Assembly (NCBI GenBank): GCA_032207245.1
Contig: CM063504.1
Location: 84,408,844-84,472,843 of the forward strand
From: Pardosa pseudoannulata
Lineage: Eukaryota; Arthropoda; Arachnida; Araneae; Lycosidae
Direction: 5' to 3'
Length of the DNA stretch: 64,000 bases
Both the position numbers and the translations under genes were made by a program. The notes under the pieces are model-generated. The model did no database searches, was not told the origin of the DNA, and saw only the letters and a list, made by a program, of their open reading frames with translations. This document shows positions 52,021-63,987 of this stretch, one piece after another (position 1 is the first letter of the stretch; each line of letters starts with the position of its first letter).

Positions 52021-52500
52021 TGTTGACTTATGCCACTTGGTCAAACAAAGCACGATTGAGCTGGAGACTATTTGTATTAAGACAATGGGGTGCACCTTTC
52101 GTCTTTAACGAGCACCACAAGGGTGAAAGTGGCTTATGCTCAAGTGGGTCCTCGTAATTTTAAAGCAGGGACCAAGCAGAAGACCCATAGACTTGACCTG
52201 CCACCGCCAGAGGTATTGATTGAGGACTTGAACATATTTTACATTTTACGTGTCCCAGTCACCTTTAAATACAAATAAAATACTTTTCGCAAACACTTTA
52301 CACCCGTCATTCGGATGTGTATGTGGGGTGGGGAATAAGGTTTCTTCATACGACAGTTTTCGCACGGGTATACGCTATTTTTGCCCTATCCGTGTAAAAC
52401 GTACTCATATCCTCCAACTGCTACGAAATTTTTGTACATTCCGAAAAATAACGTAATTTCGAGATTACTGCTAAAAATACACATTTCATGAATTTTGTAT
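52021..52500. other. CpG-containing segment upstream of exon 1, no gene recognised
   Basis: CpG becomes common here after being absent to the left. ORFs at 52090-52278 and 52250-52456 have no recognisable domain. It could be promoter-proximal or repeat DNA; the sequence does not decide. Confidence 0.3.
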
Positions 52501-52523
52501 CCTATTACCCCAATGTTAGCAGA

Positions 52524-52526
<3 letters not shown>

Positions 52527-52607
<81 letters not shown>
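52527..52607 (+). repeat. (TA)n microsatellite
   Basis: About 40 TA units followed by a short CATA run. Long Ile/Tyr ORFs here are artefacts of it. Confidence 0.95.
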
Positions 52608-52611
<4 letters not shown>

Positions 52612-53106
52612 CATACATACACACAGAGTCGCAAATATGAGTTAAAATATACATCACAGCAACATTTTGATCGTGATGTCGTGACATTATTAAATGCAAT
52701 AAACTGGTTAGTGACCAATATCGGAAGTCATGCGTAATTCTATAAACATTCTTTCAAGAATATTCAACAATTATTATCATTATGTCACAAATTTGAACGA
52801 AAGTTCAAGTTGCGGCGGTTCAGGATTAAACTGCTATTCCGATGATCGATAAATTTTAAACAGATGAAAGGGGTAAGAAAGACGCTGTTGAATGTCACAC
52901 AAAATACTTCGGTTGATAAACATTAGTTTATTTTAATGCACGTTTATAATCATTTTTACTATTACAGTTTAGGACACCATCTCACACGGGTGCCACTTCT
53001 CACACACACACACTGAGAATTCTTTTTCTTTATCGTGGAACATGACAAAAACGCCACCTAATGGCGTGATCCTCAACAGACACATATAGCGATACAACGA
53101 TATAGG

Positions 53107-53310
53107 CGAACTGGATTTCTTGGGCCGAGCCCTCTAATCCAGAGATTTCTTACAGTAAGCACAGAAATTGACAACGAGCAGAGCATTAAGACAACTAAAA
53201 GATAAAAGAGGGGAATAGGATGGTAGATTCGCGAGTCCATAACACAGTAGCTAAAGAGTAAAAAGTTTAGGGATAGAAAACACAAAATATTTTTTGGCCA
53301 GGGATCGGAA
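53107..53310 (-). repeat. Dispersed repeat, copy 2 (uninterrupted)
   Basis: The inverse copy of 2670-3365. TGGGCCGAGCCCTCTAATCC matches the complement of the 3335-3355 block. Confidence 0.7.
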
Positions 53311-54353
53311 CAGTAGTGATAAATAAAAATCTGAAGTATAAGAAAGACGCATAAAACTGTGCTTTCTATTAAAGCCCATTATTCTTTTTTTAAAGTTAAG
53401 TGATGCATAAACTACGGTTCGCGTCCACGGTACGAAATTTTGGACATGACGGTCAAACCACAAGATCACAACAAACTTCACAGAATTTATAACAGATTTC
53501 AGAAATGTGGACAAAAGTTTCAACTCTCGGAGGTCTGACGAAGTTATGATGCTTCTTCTGTTAGTCAAAATGCAATGGGAAATAACAGAAATTTTTTTAA
53601 AAGAGTATTTAAAATACTAGTTTTTTAATTATATTTTTCATAGTAAAAAAGTTTTAAATTTTTAAATATTTTGATTTTTAAAGCATTTTTATAAGTATAC
53701 TTTCATGGTTTCGCTAAATTTATAAAGGTCGAAAGAAGTAAAATAGTTACGATAATGTTAGTTTGAAAATATAATTTTTCTAAAATATTATTCATATAAT
53801 AGACAAATTACATTGCACAAAAACTGAATATAAACTTGAAAACGAAGTAAAATAAAATTGAAACAGTTTGCAAGTATGCAATTTATTTATTTATTTATTT
53901 TACAGTGGAATTAAAAATAGAAAACATTTCTTTCTAAAATTCTGTAACACCAATTTAGCGATCTCACCACTTCTTGCCATTCTAGCTATGCCACGGACTG
54001 TGTTACGGCGATTTTAATGATCTGGTGAGCCAGTCATTAGAAAAACCAAATTATAGTTATCTCCAAACAAACTATTTTAGTTAACTAATAATGAACTGGT
54101 TATTGTTTTACATGTCACGACAAATTAACAATACAATGGAAGGAAAAGCAGAAGATTAGAAAAAAATTTAGAAGGAACAAAAGAGAAGAGAACATTGAAT
54201 AATCTTATTTACGAATGTTACATTTGCTGTTGTTAATTCTATTATAATAATTATTATGCAAATTATTAACAATTTTTTAATTGAAATATTGCATTTCTTC
54301 TCTGAACAAAGATTCACATCGTTTTATTTATCATTAATCAAAAACTAACTTTT

Positions 54354-54543
54354 CTAAAAATAAATAAATAAATAAATAAAACAAGGGGGGGGGGGTTAAG
54401 CCCAATAATAAAATAAACAGTCACTAGTTTTTTGTTTTATAGATTTCTAAATTTCGTTTCCTGGTTTTCTACTAAATAAATAAATAAATAAATAAATAAA
54501 GACGGGGAAACCCAAGCCCAATAATAAAATAAACAGTCACTAT
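54354..54543 (+). repeat. Two-copy tandem duplication with (AAAT)n
   Basis: (AAAT)n followed by a G-rich spacer and AAGCCCAATAATAAAATAAA occurs at 54354-54427 and again at 54471-54543. Confidence 0.8.
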
Positions 54544-54715
54544 ATCCCCCCCTCCAGCAACTATCAGAGCCAGCAAAATAGTGAAATAAAATTATAAAAA
54601 TAGAACTACATTTTTCTAATACTCAAGGGTCATGACAAAATTTTATAGAAATTGGTAGTGAGAAATGAAAGTAGTTTGCAAACTGTCTTAGATTACCTCT
54701 ACAGTAATAAATTTT

Positions 54716-54717
<2 letters not shown>

Positions 54718-54798
<81 letters not shown>

Positions 54799-54807
54799 CA
54801 TACACAT

Positions 54808-54860
<53 letters not shown>

Positions 54861-54869
54861 CATACACAT

Positions 54870-54905
<36 letters not shown>
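54718..54905 (+). repeat. (TA)n/(CATA)n compound microsatellite
   Basis: Alternating TA and CATACACA blocks; overlapping Ile/Tyr ORFs on both strands are artefacts. Confidence 0.95.
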
Positions 54906-54908
<3 letters not shown>

Positions 54909-55223
54909 AACAAAGAAACTTTATAATCATTTACAGCATTCCCCACGTTCTACAAACATTAACCAGTTATAAAAACGAACCGAAAATATTAATCACGCAG
55001 AACAGTAAGTAAATCTAGAAGTTCTATTTTGTTGGATGGAAATCAAGAAAAAATTATTATACTCCATTAAAAAAAGATTGACTACAGTTTTTTCAGAGAA
55101 CACGAAACAGCTCGTTCTCCCATATTTTATGGAGCAAATGTATTAGGCGATCAAAGCATATCATCATAAGGTCACGTTAGTCTTTTTTTTTTCCTCCTTG
55201 CTAACGGAAGATTTATTACATAC

Positions 55224-55278
55224 CAGAGCACAGGGCTTAGTGTAGTTGTCGAACTTCTTATCGACATCCTTTATATAT
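55224..55278 (-). CDS. Candidate unassigned 55-bp exon
   Basis: A minus-strand segment bounded by a polypyrimidine tract with TTTTTAAG and a donor CTG|GTATGT. One frame reads YIKDVDKKFDNYTKPCAL, ending in phase 0, which is compatible with exon 1 of the PLEKHH-like gene. Codon choice (GAC, AAC, TAC, AAG, CCC) is more gene-like than the surroundings. It does not match the PLEKHH N-terminus I know, so it may belong to another transcript or be chance. Confidence 0.22.
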
Positions 55279-55630
55279 CTTAAAAATAAAAAAGACCGGC
55301 AATAAATCACGTAACAGATAGAGATATGTAAAAACGTTATACGATCTGAATGTCGGATATTTTAAACTTACAAAAAGGACGAATTTCAAGAATCGACCAT
55401 ATATAGAGGTAATTACCGATATCGCAGATTTTGACGTTTGAGTCCTTTTTCAGATACAATTTATGGATTGGTTTGATTGTGAAGGTTAAAGAAATTAAGT
55501 GCAATCTAACACTTTTTGCAAAAAAGTAATTTTCTTCTACCCAATTACATTATCCTACACACATTTTTTCCTTTCTTGTATGGATTGAATTTGGAGAAAT
55601 TTATATTAAACGAATGTACAGAACACTCGT

Positions 55631-55780
55631 TTTTTTTTTTAAATAGATATTTACATTTATCTAATAAAATTAAGCTTTATATATGAGTAGTTTTATATTT
55701 ATCTTTTTTTTAAATAGATATTTACATTTATCTAATACAATTAAGCTTTTTTATATAGGAGTAGTTTTATATTAATCCTT
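55631..55780 (+). repeat. ~77-bp tandem duplication
   Basis: TTTAAATAGATATTTACATT, then TAATA(A/C)AATTAAGCTTT and GAGTAGTTTTATATT, occurs twice in a row. Confidence 0.85.
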
Positions 55781-55820
55781 ATGAAAAGCAAGAACATCAG
55801 TTATATAAAGTAACACGGTG

Positions 55821-56206
55821 CCGCAAAAATAAAAATTGAGGATCAGGGTGAATCTAACTACACACATCGCTCTAGTGATTGCCAATGGTAATCAGGAGAA
55901 ACATACAAGATAGCTAAATACCGCAAATTAAAAAGTGAAGATGTGGGTACACACATAGCTCTAGTGACTGTCAATGGTAGTCAAGCGAAACATACAAGAT
56001 AGCTGAATGCCGCAAATTAAATAGTGAAGATGTGGGTGAATTTAACTACCCACATCGCTCTAGTGTCTGCCAATGGTAGTCAGGCGAAACATAAAAGATA
56101 GCTGAATACCGCAAATTAAAAAGTGAAGATGCGGGTGAATCTAACTACACACATCGCTCTAGTGACTGTCAATGGTAGTCAAGCGAAACATACAAGATAG
56201 CTGAAA
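55821..56206 (+). repeat. ~100-bp tandem repeat, four copies
   Basis: CCGCAAA marks unit starts at 55821, 55921, 56010 and 56109. Unit 2 lacks about 11 bp. Units share CTCTAGTG, CAATGGTA(G/A)TCA and GATAGCT. Confidence 0.9.
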
Positions 56207-56999
56207 ATGGTTAGAGTAAAACCGAGTAAAAGAATGTTTAGTTATAAATAAGTGGGTTTCATTTCGAATTCATTTTGTTTACTTCAATGTCGAATTCTTT
56301 CCGTGCTTCGTCAGGTTAGAATTTACATGAATAAAGGATTTTCAGGCGTGTACCTTAACCATGCATAAGATAAATGTTACATGAAAACGGTCCAGAACAG
56401 TGGAAGTGAATCTATTATTTAGGGCACGTGCTAAAAATTCTTGGATTTAAATTCATCCAGTTGAGTGACTCTCGTCAATTTTTCAAAGGGAAAATTAGAT
56501 TTTGACAAAATCCCTCTGAAATAACTCACATTGAGTTAAATATCTAATACATAAAGTTTAACAATTAATCTCTTTAGTTTATCACACGACAGAATCCCTT
56601 TGAATAAAGGAGGATTCAGCTATGCATATAAGTAACGCATAAGAAAAATGGATGCAATTGAAAGACGATCTACAGCAATGGTACGGAATTTCTTACTTAG
56701 CATACGCATTAAAAATCACACGTTCAAATTTATCGACTAGTGTGACGTCTTAGTCAATTTTTCATAGGGAAAATTAGTCTTGCGTATTTCATTAAAGTAA
56801 CTCCCGACGGTAACAATGAATTTAACAAGAGTTACGATTTTCACATATGACGTTAAAATTAAACTAATTAGTTTATTATATAATTGCGAAAAAGCTCATA
56901 TAACGTGCAATATATACATTACATTGAAATTTTCAGTTGTGTGGGTATAACTCAAAAATGATTAACTGTAAAATGTTGAAATATTTTATTTGAAAGTTC

Positions 57000-58090
57000 T
57001 TTAACGTCTAATTGTGCACTTCGTCCCTTTGATTGCAAATTGCACTCTATATAGTGAAAAATTTCAATACAATGTGTATTCTGGCTGTGGGTCATAACTA
57101 ACGTGACCAGACGTCCCGTTTTGGACGGGACTGTCCCTTTTTAGAATTACGAGTCCCGGTGTCCCCGAAATGGACAGTGGGACGCAAAATTGTCCCGTTT
57201 TCAGAAACTGCGCGAAAAATCTCCGGATGTATTAATTGAAAAGCAATATATTGACTGTAATAAAGATACTGAAGTTTTTGACGAATTTTCATTAATTTTT
57301 AATTACATTGCATCGCAAAAAATAACGGAATGGAATAATTTAAATGTTTCCACGGAAACCTGTTGGGTGGAAGTATTCAAACACTTTCTCGCCAACAATT
57401 TTCAGCATAAAAACTTTTCTATTGTAATTGAATATATTTTATGTTTGCCGGCTACAAATGCTCCAGTAGAAAGAGTATTTTCTATTATGAACAAATTGTG
57501 GACATCTGAGAAAACCCAGTTACAAATTTCAGTTCTAAAGGCGATGTTGATAATTAAGGTGAATATTAAAAAAAAAAAAAAAAAAAAGTGCCAAGAATTT
57601 CATTCTTACTTGAAATCGTCACTAGCTATATTATAACAAATTTGTTCTTCTGACAAATATAAATGTAACTAAACATTTTGGGTACCTATATTTTGTGATT
57701 CGTAACTTTTAAGCCAACTAACTTTTTCTGAATAAATAACTTAATAAAAGAGTTGGTTTTTTTTTCATTGACTACCTATGATTTGACCTAAATAAACCCA
57801 TGTCCCGTTTCGAGTAAAAAAATAAATAGTCACGTTAGTCATAACCAAAAAACAATTAGCTGTTGCAGATCGAAATCTTGTTCTTCGGACTAATATAACA
57901 TCTAGTTATGCTAATCTGTTTGATTGCAATCTGAAATATACGTAACGAAAAAATTTCATTATGACGTACATTAACGTTACAGGATATAACCCACAAAACT
58001 ATAACATCTAGCTGCATTCGTCCCTCTATATAACGAGATATTTCAATATAACGGCTATTATCTACAAAATGCAACTAAAAAATATTGGAT
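57000..58090. repeat. Degenerate short-period repeat region interrupted by hAT
   Basis: Variants of CTCTATATA(A/G)(C/T)GA, then A(A/T)TTTCAATA, recur at about 57047, 57955 and 58024, suggesting decayed tandem units of which the hAT at 57099-57837 split one. Confidence 0.45.
57099..57837 (+). mobile_element. hAT transposon with perfect 8-bp TSD and hATC domain
   Basis: TIRs TAACGTGAC / GTCACGTTA, TSD gtcataac on both sides (57091-57098, 57838-57845). A frame at 57190-57636 reads KITEWNNLNVSTETCW, ILCLPATNAPVERVFSIMNK and LQISVLKAMLIIK, the C-terminal hATC dimerisation domain. The RNase H-like catalytic part and BED finger are missing, so it is an internally deleted copy. A run of 20 A interrupts the frame near 57568. 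Confidence 0.9.
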
Positions 58091-58430
58091 TATTTATATG
58101 AGTTTGGAAAAATACTTTTTAACAGTTAAAATAAGACTTTTTAAAGTTCATTCTAAGAAAAAAAATCGAATAGTTCTGCTGAAAATTTTGAATTTTCATT
58201 GTTTATTACCGACTGGTACAGAGTAAAAGATGTATTGTAATCACGAATTATTTCGGTATAGAAAGAAATTTCTATTCAATGAAATGTCTTAATGTAACGA
58301 ATATTAATACTTCGGGTCTCCGCTAGAGAGAGCAGTATCTGAAATTTACTCACAACACGGTTACTTTGAAAAACGAAATCTTTTTTGAATATTGAAGATA
58401 TTGTGTGAATCATAATCTTGATGTCGCATC
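58018..58430. repeat. Dispersed repeat pair, copy 2
   Basis: Colinear with 8005-8410, same orientation. Ends next to a microsatellite. Confidence 0.75.
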
Positions 58431-58435
58431 ATACA

Positions 58436-58455
58436 AATATATATACATACATATT

Positions 58456-58499
<44 letters not shown>

Positions 58500-58513
58500 C
58501 ATATATATATACA

Positions 58514-58545
<32 letters not shown>

Positions 58546-58685
58546 CACACATATATATATACATATATACATACATATACATATATATATACATACATAC
58601 ATATACATATACATATATACATACATACATACATACATATATATACATATATATACATATATATATATACATATACATATATATA

Positions 58686-58728
<43 letters not shown>

Positions 58729-58735
58729 CAAATAT
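58436..58735 (+). repeat. (TA)n/(CATA)n microsatellite
   Basis: Long compound tract; several overlapping Thr/Ile/Tyr ORFs on both strands are artefacts of it. Confidence 0.95.
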
Positions 58736-59545
58736 GAATATATATTATAAACACAAAAATATATATATAAATATATATTTTATATAGAAATGTATTATAT
58801 AAATATAGATATATATTAATATATATATAAATTCAGTATAATATATAATATTTCAAATTCATACAGATATATATCTATACAAACACACACACATATAGAA
58901 TATAATATGAGCACAACGAAGTCACGGGTCCAAATAAGATTTTTTAAACTTACTTAACTAAAGTTTCCTTATTATGCATTCAAAAAGAACTGTGCTATTT
59001 TTGGAAAATAGTCTACGTGTTAATTTTGACATACGTTAGCCATAGGTTCACCATCATGGCTGTATAATATTACATGAGTTGAAACCGTAACTGCACAGAC
59101 TGGTAAATTAATGACCATTATGAGATTTATTTTAGAACATTTTTTAATGGATCATGTAATGATGCGATAGTGTTGAGCTAATGACTGTCGACCGCTGCAA
59201 ATGGTAAGTCGATACCTCGAGACGTTTCCACGTGATGACACATTTTTGTTATTTGAATAGTTTTAGCAAACCTGCACCGCAACGAAATTTAACAAAAATA
59301 CCCTATTCTAGTTTTAACAAACTTATCTACAGTTTATCACCTTCAGTTAAATTTATTTGAACACTTCCGAGTCTTCGAAATATTGATCTTTAAGTGATAG
59401 AGATTTTTAATATTTGAAAGTTAGAGAAAAATACAGATTTAAGGAAGTAAATATAGAATAATTTTGTTTGAAGTAAAATTTCGAAGGGCGATGTGTTCAA
59501 GTTTCATGTTTGTATGTAATATTTTCTTAATATATCATAGATACA

Positions 59546-60155
59546 CAGGGCCTGACTAAGATACTTTTGTGCCCTCCACCCCCATTGCAAATTTATAGCG
59601 ACAAGTTATTATAATTACAGTCATATAAAAATTATACATTGAATTAGTAAACATATTTAAGAAATTAGCATTTTTATCTTACGTAATTATTATCTCTGTT
59701 TAGCCATGCTAAAAAACTTTTAAAGACCTAGAGTGACCCACTTTTTTTATTTTTACCTTGTCACACTCACAAGCTCTGTGGTGCAGAAAATAAATAACAA
59801 TAGAACTAAAAATAATTTAAATTGATGAGATGATTTAGTGGTTTATAGTGGTACGTTGCTAATAATCTGTCTTATAAATATGCAATGACCTATAGGATAA
59901 AAAGAGCACCTGGTTTGTTGAGGGAATTAATTATCAGGTATATAACAGTAAAATTAAAGTAAATAGGAAACAATATAGTTCATGCCAAACAAAATTAACT
60001 CGTACAATAATTTATTAAAACTTAACGATGGTAGTGTAAGTTTGCAATTTCCCCCCACTTAATGTTTTTCAAACACTCGACTAAATTTTCGTGACTTTTA
60101 CAATTTTTGTGCCCAGGGCACGTGCCCCAAGTGTCCGTGCGATAATCAGGCCTTG
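59546..60155. mobile_element. hAT MITE with perfect 8-bp TSD
   Basis: Starts CAGGGCCTGACTA, ends GATAATCAGGCCTTG; TSD tagataca at 59538-59545 and 60156-60163. 610 bp, no transposase. Confidence 0.88.
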
Positions 60156-60160
60156 TAGAT

Positions 60161-60190
60161 ACACTGATAAGCCAAAACATTATGACCACA
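60161..60190. mobile_element. Solo Tc1-like terminus
   Basis: ACACTGATAAGCCAAAACAT then TATGACCAC resembles a Tc1/mariner TIR. No opposite end was found. The hAT MITE inserted immediately beside it. Confidence 0.4.
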
Positions 60191-60589
60191 TATCGAACAC
60201 TTCTAAATTTAAATTAAGTTTTAATAATAAACTAAAGTTGAAACTTAAAGATAGATTTATATTAGTATATATAAGGAGTATTTAGTAAAAAATTAGTAAT
60301 AATATATAGAAAATTAAATACCAAGAAACAGTTTTAAAACTAAAAAATTATTTTTTAAATAGAATTTAAAAATAAAATATAATTACTTCGTGTAATTCAA
60401 TTTTTCTACAGTGTATAGGTGTACAAAGTTTCCAATCTCTTAGTTAATAATTTAAATTAATGCCAGTCATAAAGAATGGCTATATTTCGCTGGCTTTTTT
60501 TTTTTTTTTTTTCCCAGTTACAGTCAACTGTCTTCACAATCAAGATACTTATTTGCAAATATTTAATTTTTCTAGGATGATTCTATCAT

Positions 60590-61010
60590 TATAATTCCAA
60601 ACTCTTCTTGTATCCCCTTTTCTCCATACCTTAGAGTGGATAGGCATCGAAAAGAAAGACCGAATTCGTTAAAGAGCGAAGAGGATGGGAGGGAGAATAC
60701 CGCCGGGGAAAATGGTGAATGAGAAACGCTGAACATGCAAAGCGGCGACACTTTTTCTGTCCTTCTCGGCCCAATTATCTCCAATGTGGATAATCAAACG
60801 GGGAATAAAAGGGTAAATAAGGGAATGAAAGGAGAAATTAGCCGGCGTTATACATCAGCCATTTAAGCCCTATCCACGAGAGTAATTGCTCATTTAAAAA
60901 GGAGAATGAGAGGGTCTTAAGGCGTGGAGTGTTCTTAAAAATTAGCAAGAGTTCATGAGTGAGATGGCACCGTGTTACGCAGAAATACGACGGGGTTGAG
61001 ATTGCGAACA
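60590..61010. other. CpG-rich island-like segment, no gene recognised
   Basis: Higher GC and many CpG compared with surroundings. A minus ORF (60572-60784) is Ser/Phe-rich with no known domain. It could be a promoter-type region for the gene to the left or for an unseen gene; no TATA, Inr or start exon could be fixed. Confidence 0.25.
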
Positions 61011-61684
61011 ATAAATTGAATATGATAAATTAGAAAGAAACTGCTGAAGCTGGAAAGGAATTAATGTATATAAGTTCACATCTTAAATACCCCAACTAAT
61101 CACAAGACAAAAACATAATATGTAAATATTTCATATCCCATGAATTTTACCATAATTTTCATCGGATATAGTTATTCCAAATGTCATTAGTTTATAGAAA
61201 TCCAACCTTAACCTCTTGCCTTATGAATCGAGCGACGATTGTGTGGGCCACTTTCCATGAAAGCTTTTCTCATGAGTCGTGACCAGAAGCAGTTTCATAA
61301 GGGGCTAAATTGTGAGCAAACCAGTGGACATTAATAGTACTGCATTTACTATTTAATAAAACCACAGAATTTGATAATTATATTTCATTTCATGTTTATT
61401 AAAAGTATTTATTAATGTTTTTATTTCACTTATTATTTCTATGTTTTTAGTTATATAACAAAAGTAAAAATTTTCAGTTGTTTAATAATTTTCTATGTAG
61501 AATTTATTGCGTGAATAACTTATAAATGAATGATGTATAATATTAGTGAAAATTTTGTAAGGGGTATTGTTTTATTGCTGATACGAGCTTCTCCCTTTTG
61601 GCCAGACAAAATCATTACGTGTGTGATACGAGGTTCTCATTTTTGGCACAGCAGTACGATCAGGTCTCCGATACGTTGTTTTAA

Positions 61685-62223
61685 CCCTTTAAAGTTCATA
61701 ATTAGAAATTCTTGGACATTTATTGGGAATCGTTTATAATATTTCCTATGAACCTTATAAATGTGAAAATTAATGAAAACAAGTATATCACGAGTTGTAG
61801 ATGTGAGCAGCAGTTTCACTGTAAAACCCTCCCCCTGTAAGGCTTCAAAATAATACTTCCTTAAAATTTAAATTATATTGGAAGAATAATGAATAATTAT
61901 CATTAATATTATGCAATAAATATATAAACCATTTATAAGTGCTGTCTCAGGTAAGTACTTTTATTTGGGATTATAAAATATAATTCCTGATTGTTTCAAG
62001 CAAAACAAGTTTAAAATTGTATATTTGAGAGTGAAAAAAAATTACGTAATTTGCTAACATCTATAGATAATTGTCAACTAACGTCTATAGATAACACCTA
62101 TAGATAGTTTGATAAGTGTCAAAAACGTAGAAAATCTAAAAAGTCATTCATATATCTTTAAACAGAAGAGGAAAAATAATTCTAACAGTTGGTTTCGCTG
62201 TGAAACCACTGTCCTTTAAAGGG
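61685..62223. mobile_element. piggyBac-like MITE
   Basis: TTAA|CCCTTTAAAG at 61681-61694 and CTTTAAAGGG|TTAA at 62214-62227: TTAA target with CCC-starting TIR, the piggyBac hallmark. Subterminal GTTTCACTGTAAAAC (61814-61828) and GGTTTCGCTGTGAAACC (62191-62207) may be protein-binding repeats. 539 bp, no ORF. Confidence 0.8.
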
Positions 62224-62964
62224 TTAAAGCAAAGGGTTAAAAGGGGAGATTACTTCTATGCCCCTTTCGTTGTGTGTGTGTATGTACGTCGAACCACTCC
62301 ACTCACGCTTCAAAATCTACTAATTCTGCCGATAGTTTTCCTTTTCTTACAAATTTCATTCGGGCTATCATACGAATAAAGGAATAAAAGCACTGTAGAT
62401 TGGCCTCATCAAAACATCACGAACATTCAGCGGGAAGTGAGTCACAGGAAGTTAAATTATAGCGTTAACTGCAAATGTACTTGGCGCCCGCAGTCAATAT
62501 TCTTTAAGTATCTAGAGTGTAATATCTCAAAGCAAGCAAACGTTTTTCCAAATTTAAAACAGAGAAACTGAAATCATTCTTAAAAAGAAGCAAATCTAAA
62601 ATGAAACAGCTTATTACACAAAGTGTGCTCAGTTCTTAACGTTTAGGTTCCTCATAATCATGTTTATTTTTCGTACAGAAAAAAAAGTTTTACTGATTGG
62701 CGGCATGGATTTAAAAAACTGTTTAAAAAATTTTGATAGCATAAAATATTCTTGATATACGTACATCTTTTTATCTCTAAGAAAAACAAATATATTTATA
62801 ACTTAAGATTATTTGTTAAAGTGTTTTGATATACATAAATAATATTTAGTTTTTCATCGATAGAAAAAACAGCTGAATGCCAAGTTAGAAAAATATTTAA
62901 GCTGTCTCAAAATATATGTAGACATCATTCCCAAAATTGTTAAAGATGACTGGTTAAGAGCAAG

Positions 62965-63060
62965 ATGTTTCAATTTTTGTTCTACAAAAACTAATGAGTC
63001 CGGAACCTATTGTATAAAACTCATTTCGAACGGCCACATACATCTATACAAATAGTACGA
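62965..63060. repeat. Truncated SINE, TTTGG-tail family body
   Basis: CTAATGAGTCCGGAACCTA then a TCATTTCGAACGGCCAC block match the body of the SINE at 32850-32900. Confidence 0.5.
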
Positions 63061-63172
63061 CGTTTTAAGGAAGAGACCTGCTATCTTGGATTCCTCTTGC
63101 TGAAAGTTAAACACCTATGGGGAAAAATAGAATTCCTGCTAGTTGGATTGAATTTTAAAATGTCATATATAT

Positions 63173-63329
63173 AATAATAGTAAAACAGAACCAAAACTTT
63201 ATAACTCCATTAAGCTCAGTAATTGTAAAACGGAAAGGAAGAAAGGCTTCTTCATTTCCGTTTTACAATTACTGGGCTTAATGGAATTATAAAGTTTTGG
63301 TTCTGATTTTGGTTCTGTTTTATTATTAT
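63173..63329. repeat. Long inverted repeat (foldback element)
   Basis: Arms 63191-63236 and 63255-63300 pair over 46 bp with about two mismatches around an 18-base centre. Outer A/T parts (AATAATAGTAAAACAGAA and its inverse) extend it after a 13-base insertion on the right. Confidence 0.88.
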
Positions 63330-63458
63330 ATTTATTTACCTCTATGTAACTGCTGCGTGGCGCGTATTACATGGTAAGTATTTTTAAGTAATTTTAACAT
63401 GGTAACTAGTTTTAACTATCTGTCTTTATCTATCTATTATTTATCGATCTAATTTTAT

Positions 63459-63492
<34 letters not shown>

Positions 63493-63508
63493 TTAAATAT
63501 TTATATAT

Positions 63509-63567
<59 letters not shown>

Positions 63568-63575
63568 CACACACC
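63459..63575 (+). repeat. (TA)n/(CA)n microsatellite
   Basis: Compound dinucleotide repeat with CACACA blocks. Confidence 0.95.
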
Positions 63576-63960
63576 ACGTGACAGAATAGTAAATTCTCTA
63601 GGATGCTATCTTTCCTGTAACAGAGAGAAAAGTATATTTAATTTTAAATTATTTGAGAGAAATTTTGATACTCTTTTTTTTCAAAAGCAAATAAAAGAAA
63701 AGAAAAGAAAGAAAACAGCATTTTACAGAATTTGCTGTTTTAATCACATGGTATAATTTTTTAAAAGAATTTTTTAAATGCGAGCTGGCTAGAGGTAATT
63801 TTATTTTTCCGTATAGGTTTACACTAAGTGTTAGAAATCCCATATAGCTGGTACAAACCCAATTTAAAACAAAATACATTCTATTATAGAAACAATAGAA
63901 ACTTTTTGCAATCTTTGCCTGTTTTCGGAGGATGAATTTTGATTGGTCAATATATCTGTA

Positions 63961-63987
63961 AAACTCAACTCAACTCAACTCAACTCA
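63961..63987 (+). repeat. (ACTCA)n pentanucleotide repeat
   Basis: Five ACTCA units near the right edge of the window; the array ends before the edge. Confidence 0.9.

Noticed and set aside
54623..54930. Overlapping ORFs rich in Ile, Tyr, Cys, Val on both strands
   Set aside because: They translate a (TA)n/(CATA)n microsatellite. The same applies at 52386-52718 and 58361-58750.
60572..60784. 70-aa minus ORF as first exon of the gene
   Set aside because: No coiled-coil or PLEKHH N-terminal similarity, and no convincing donor in frame.
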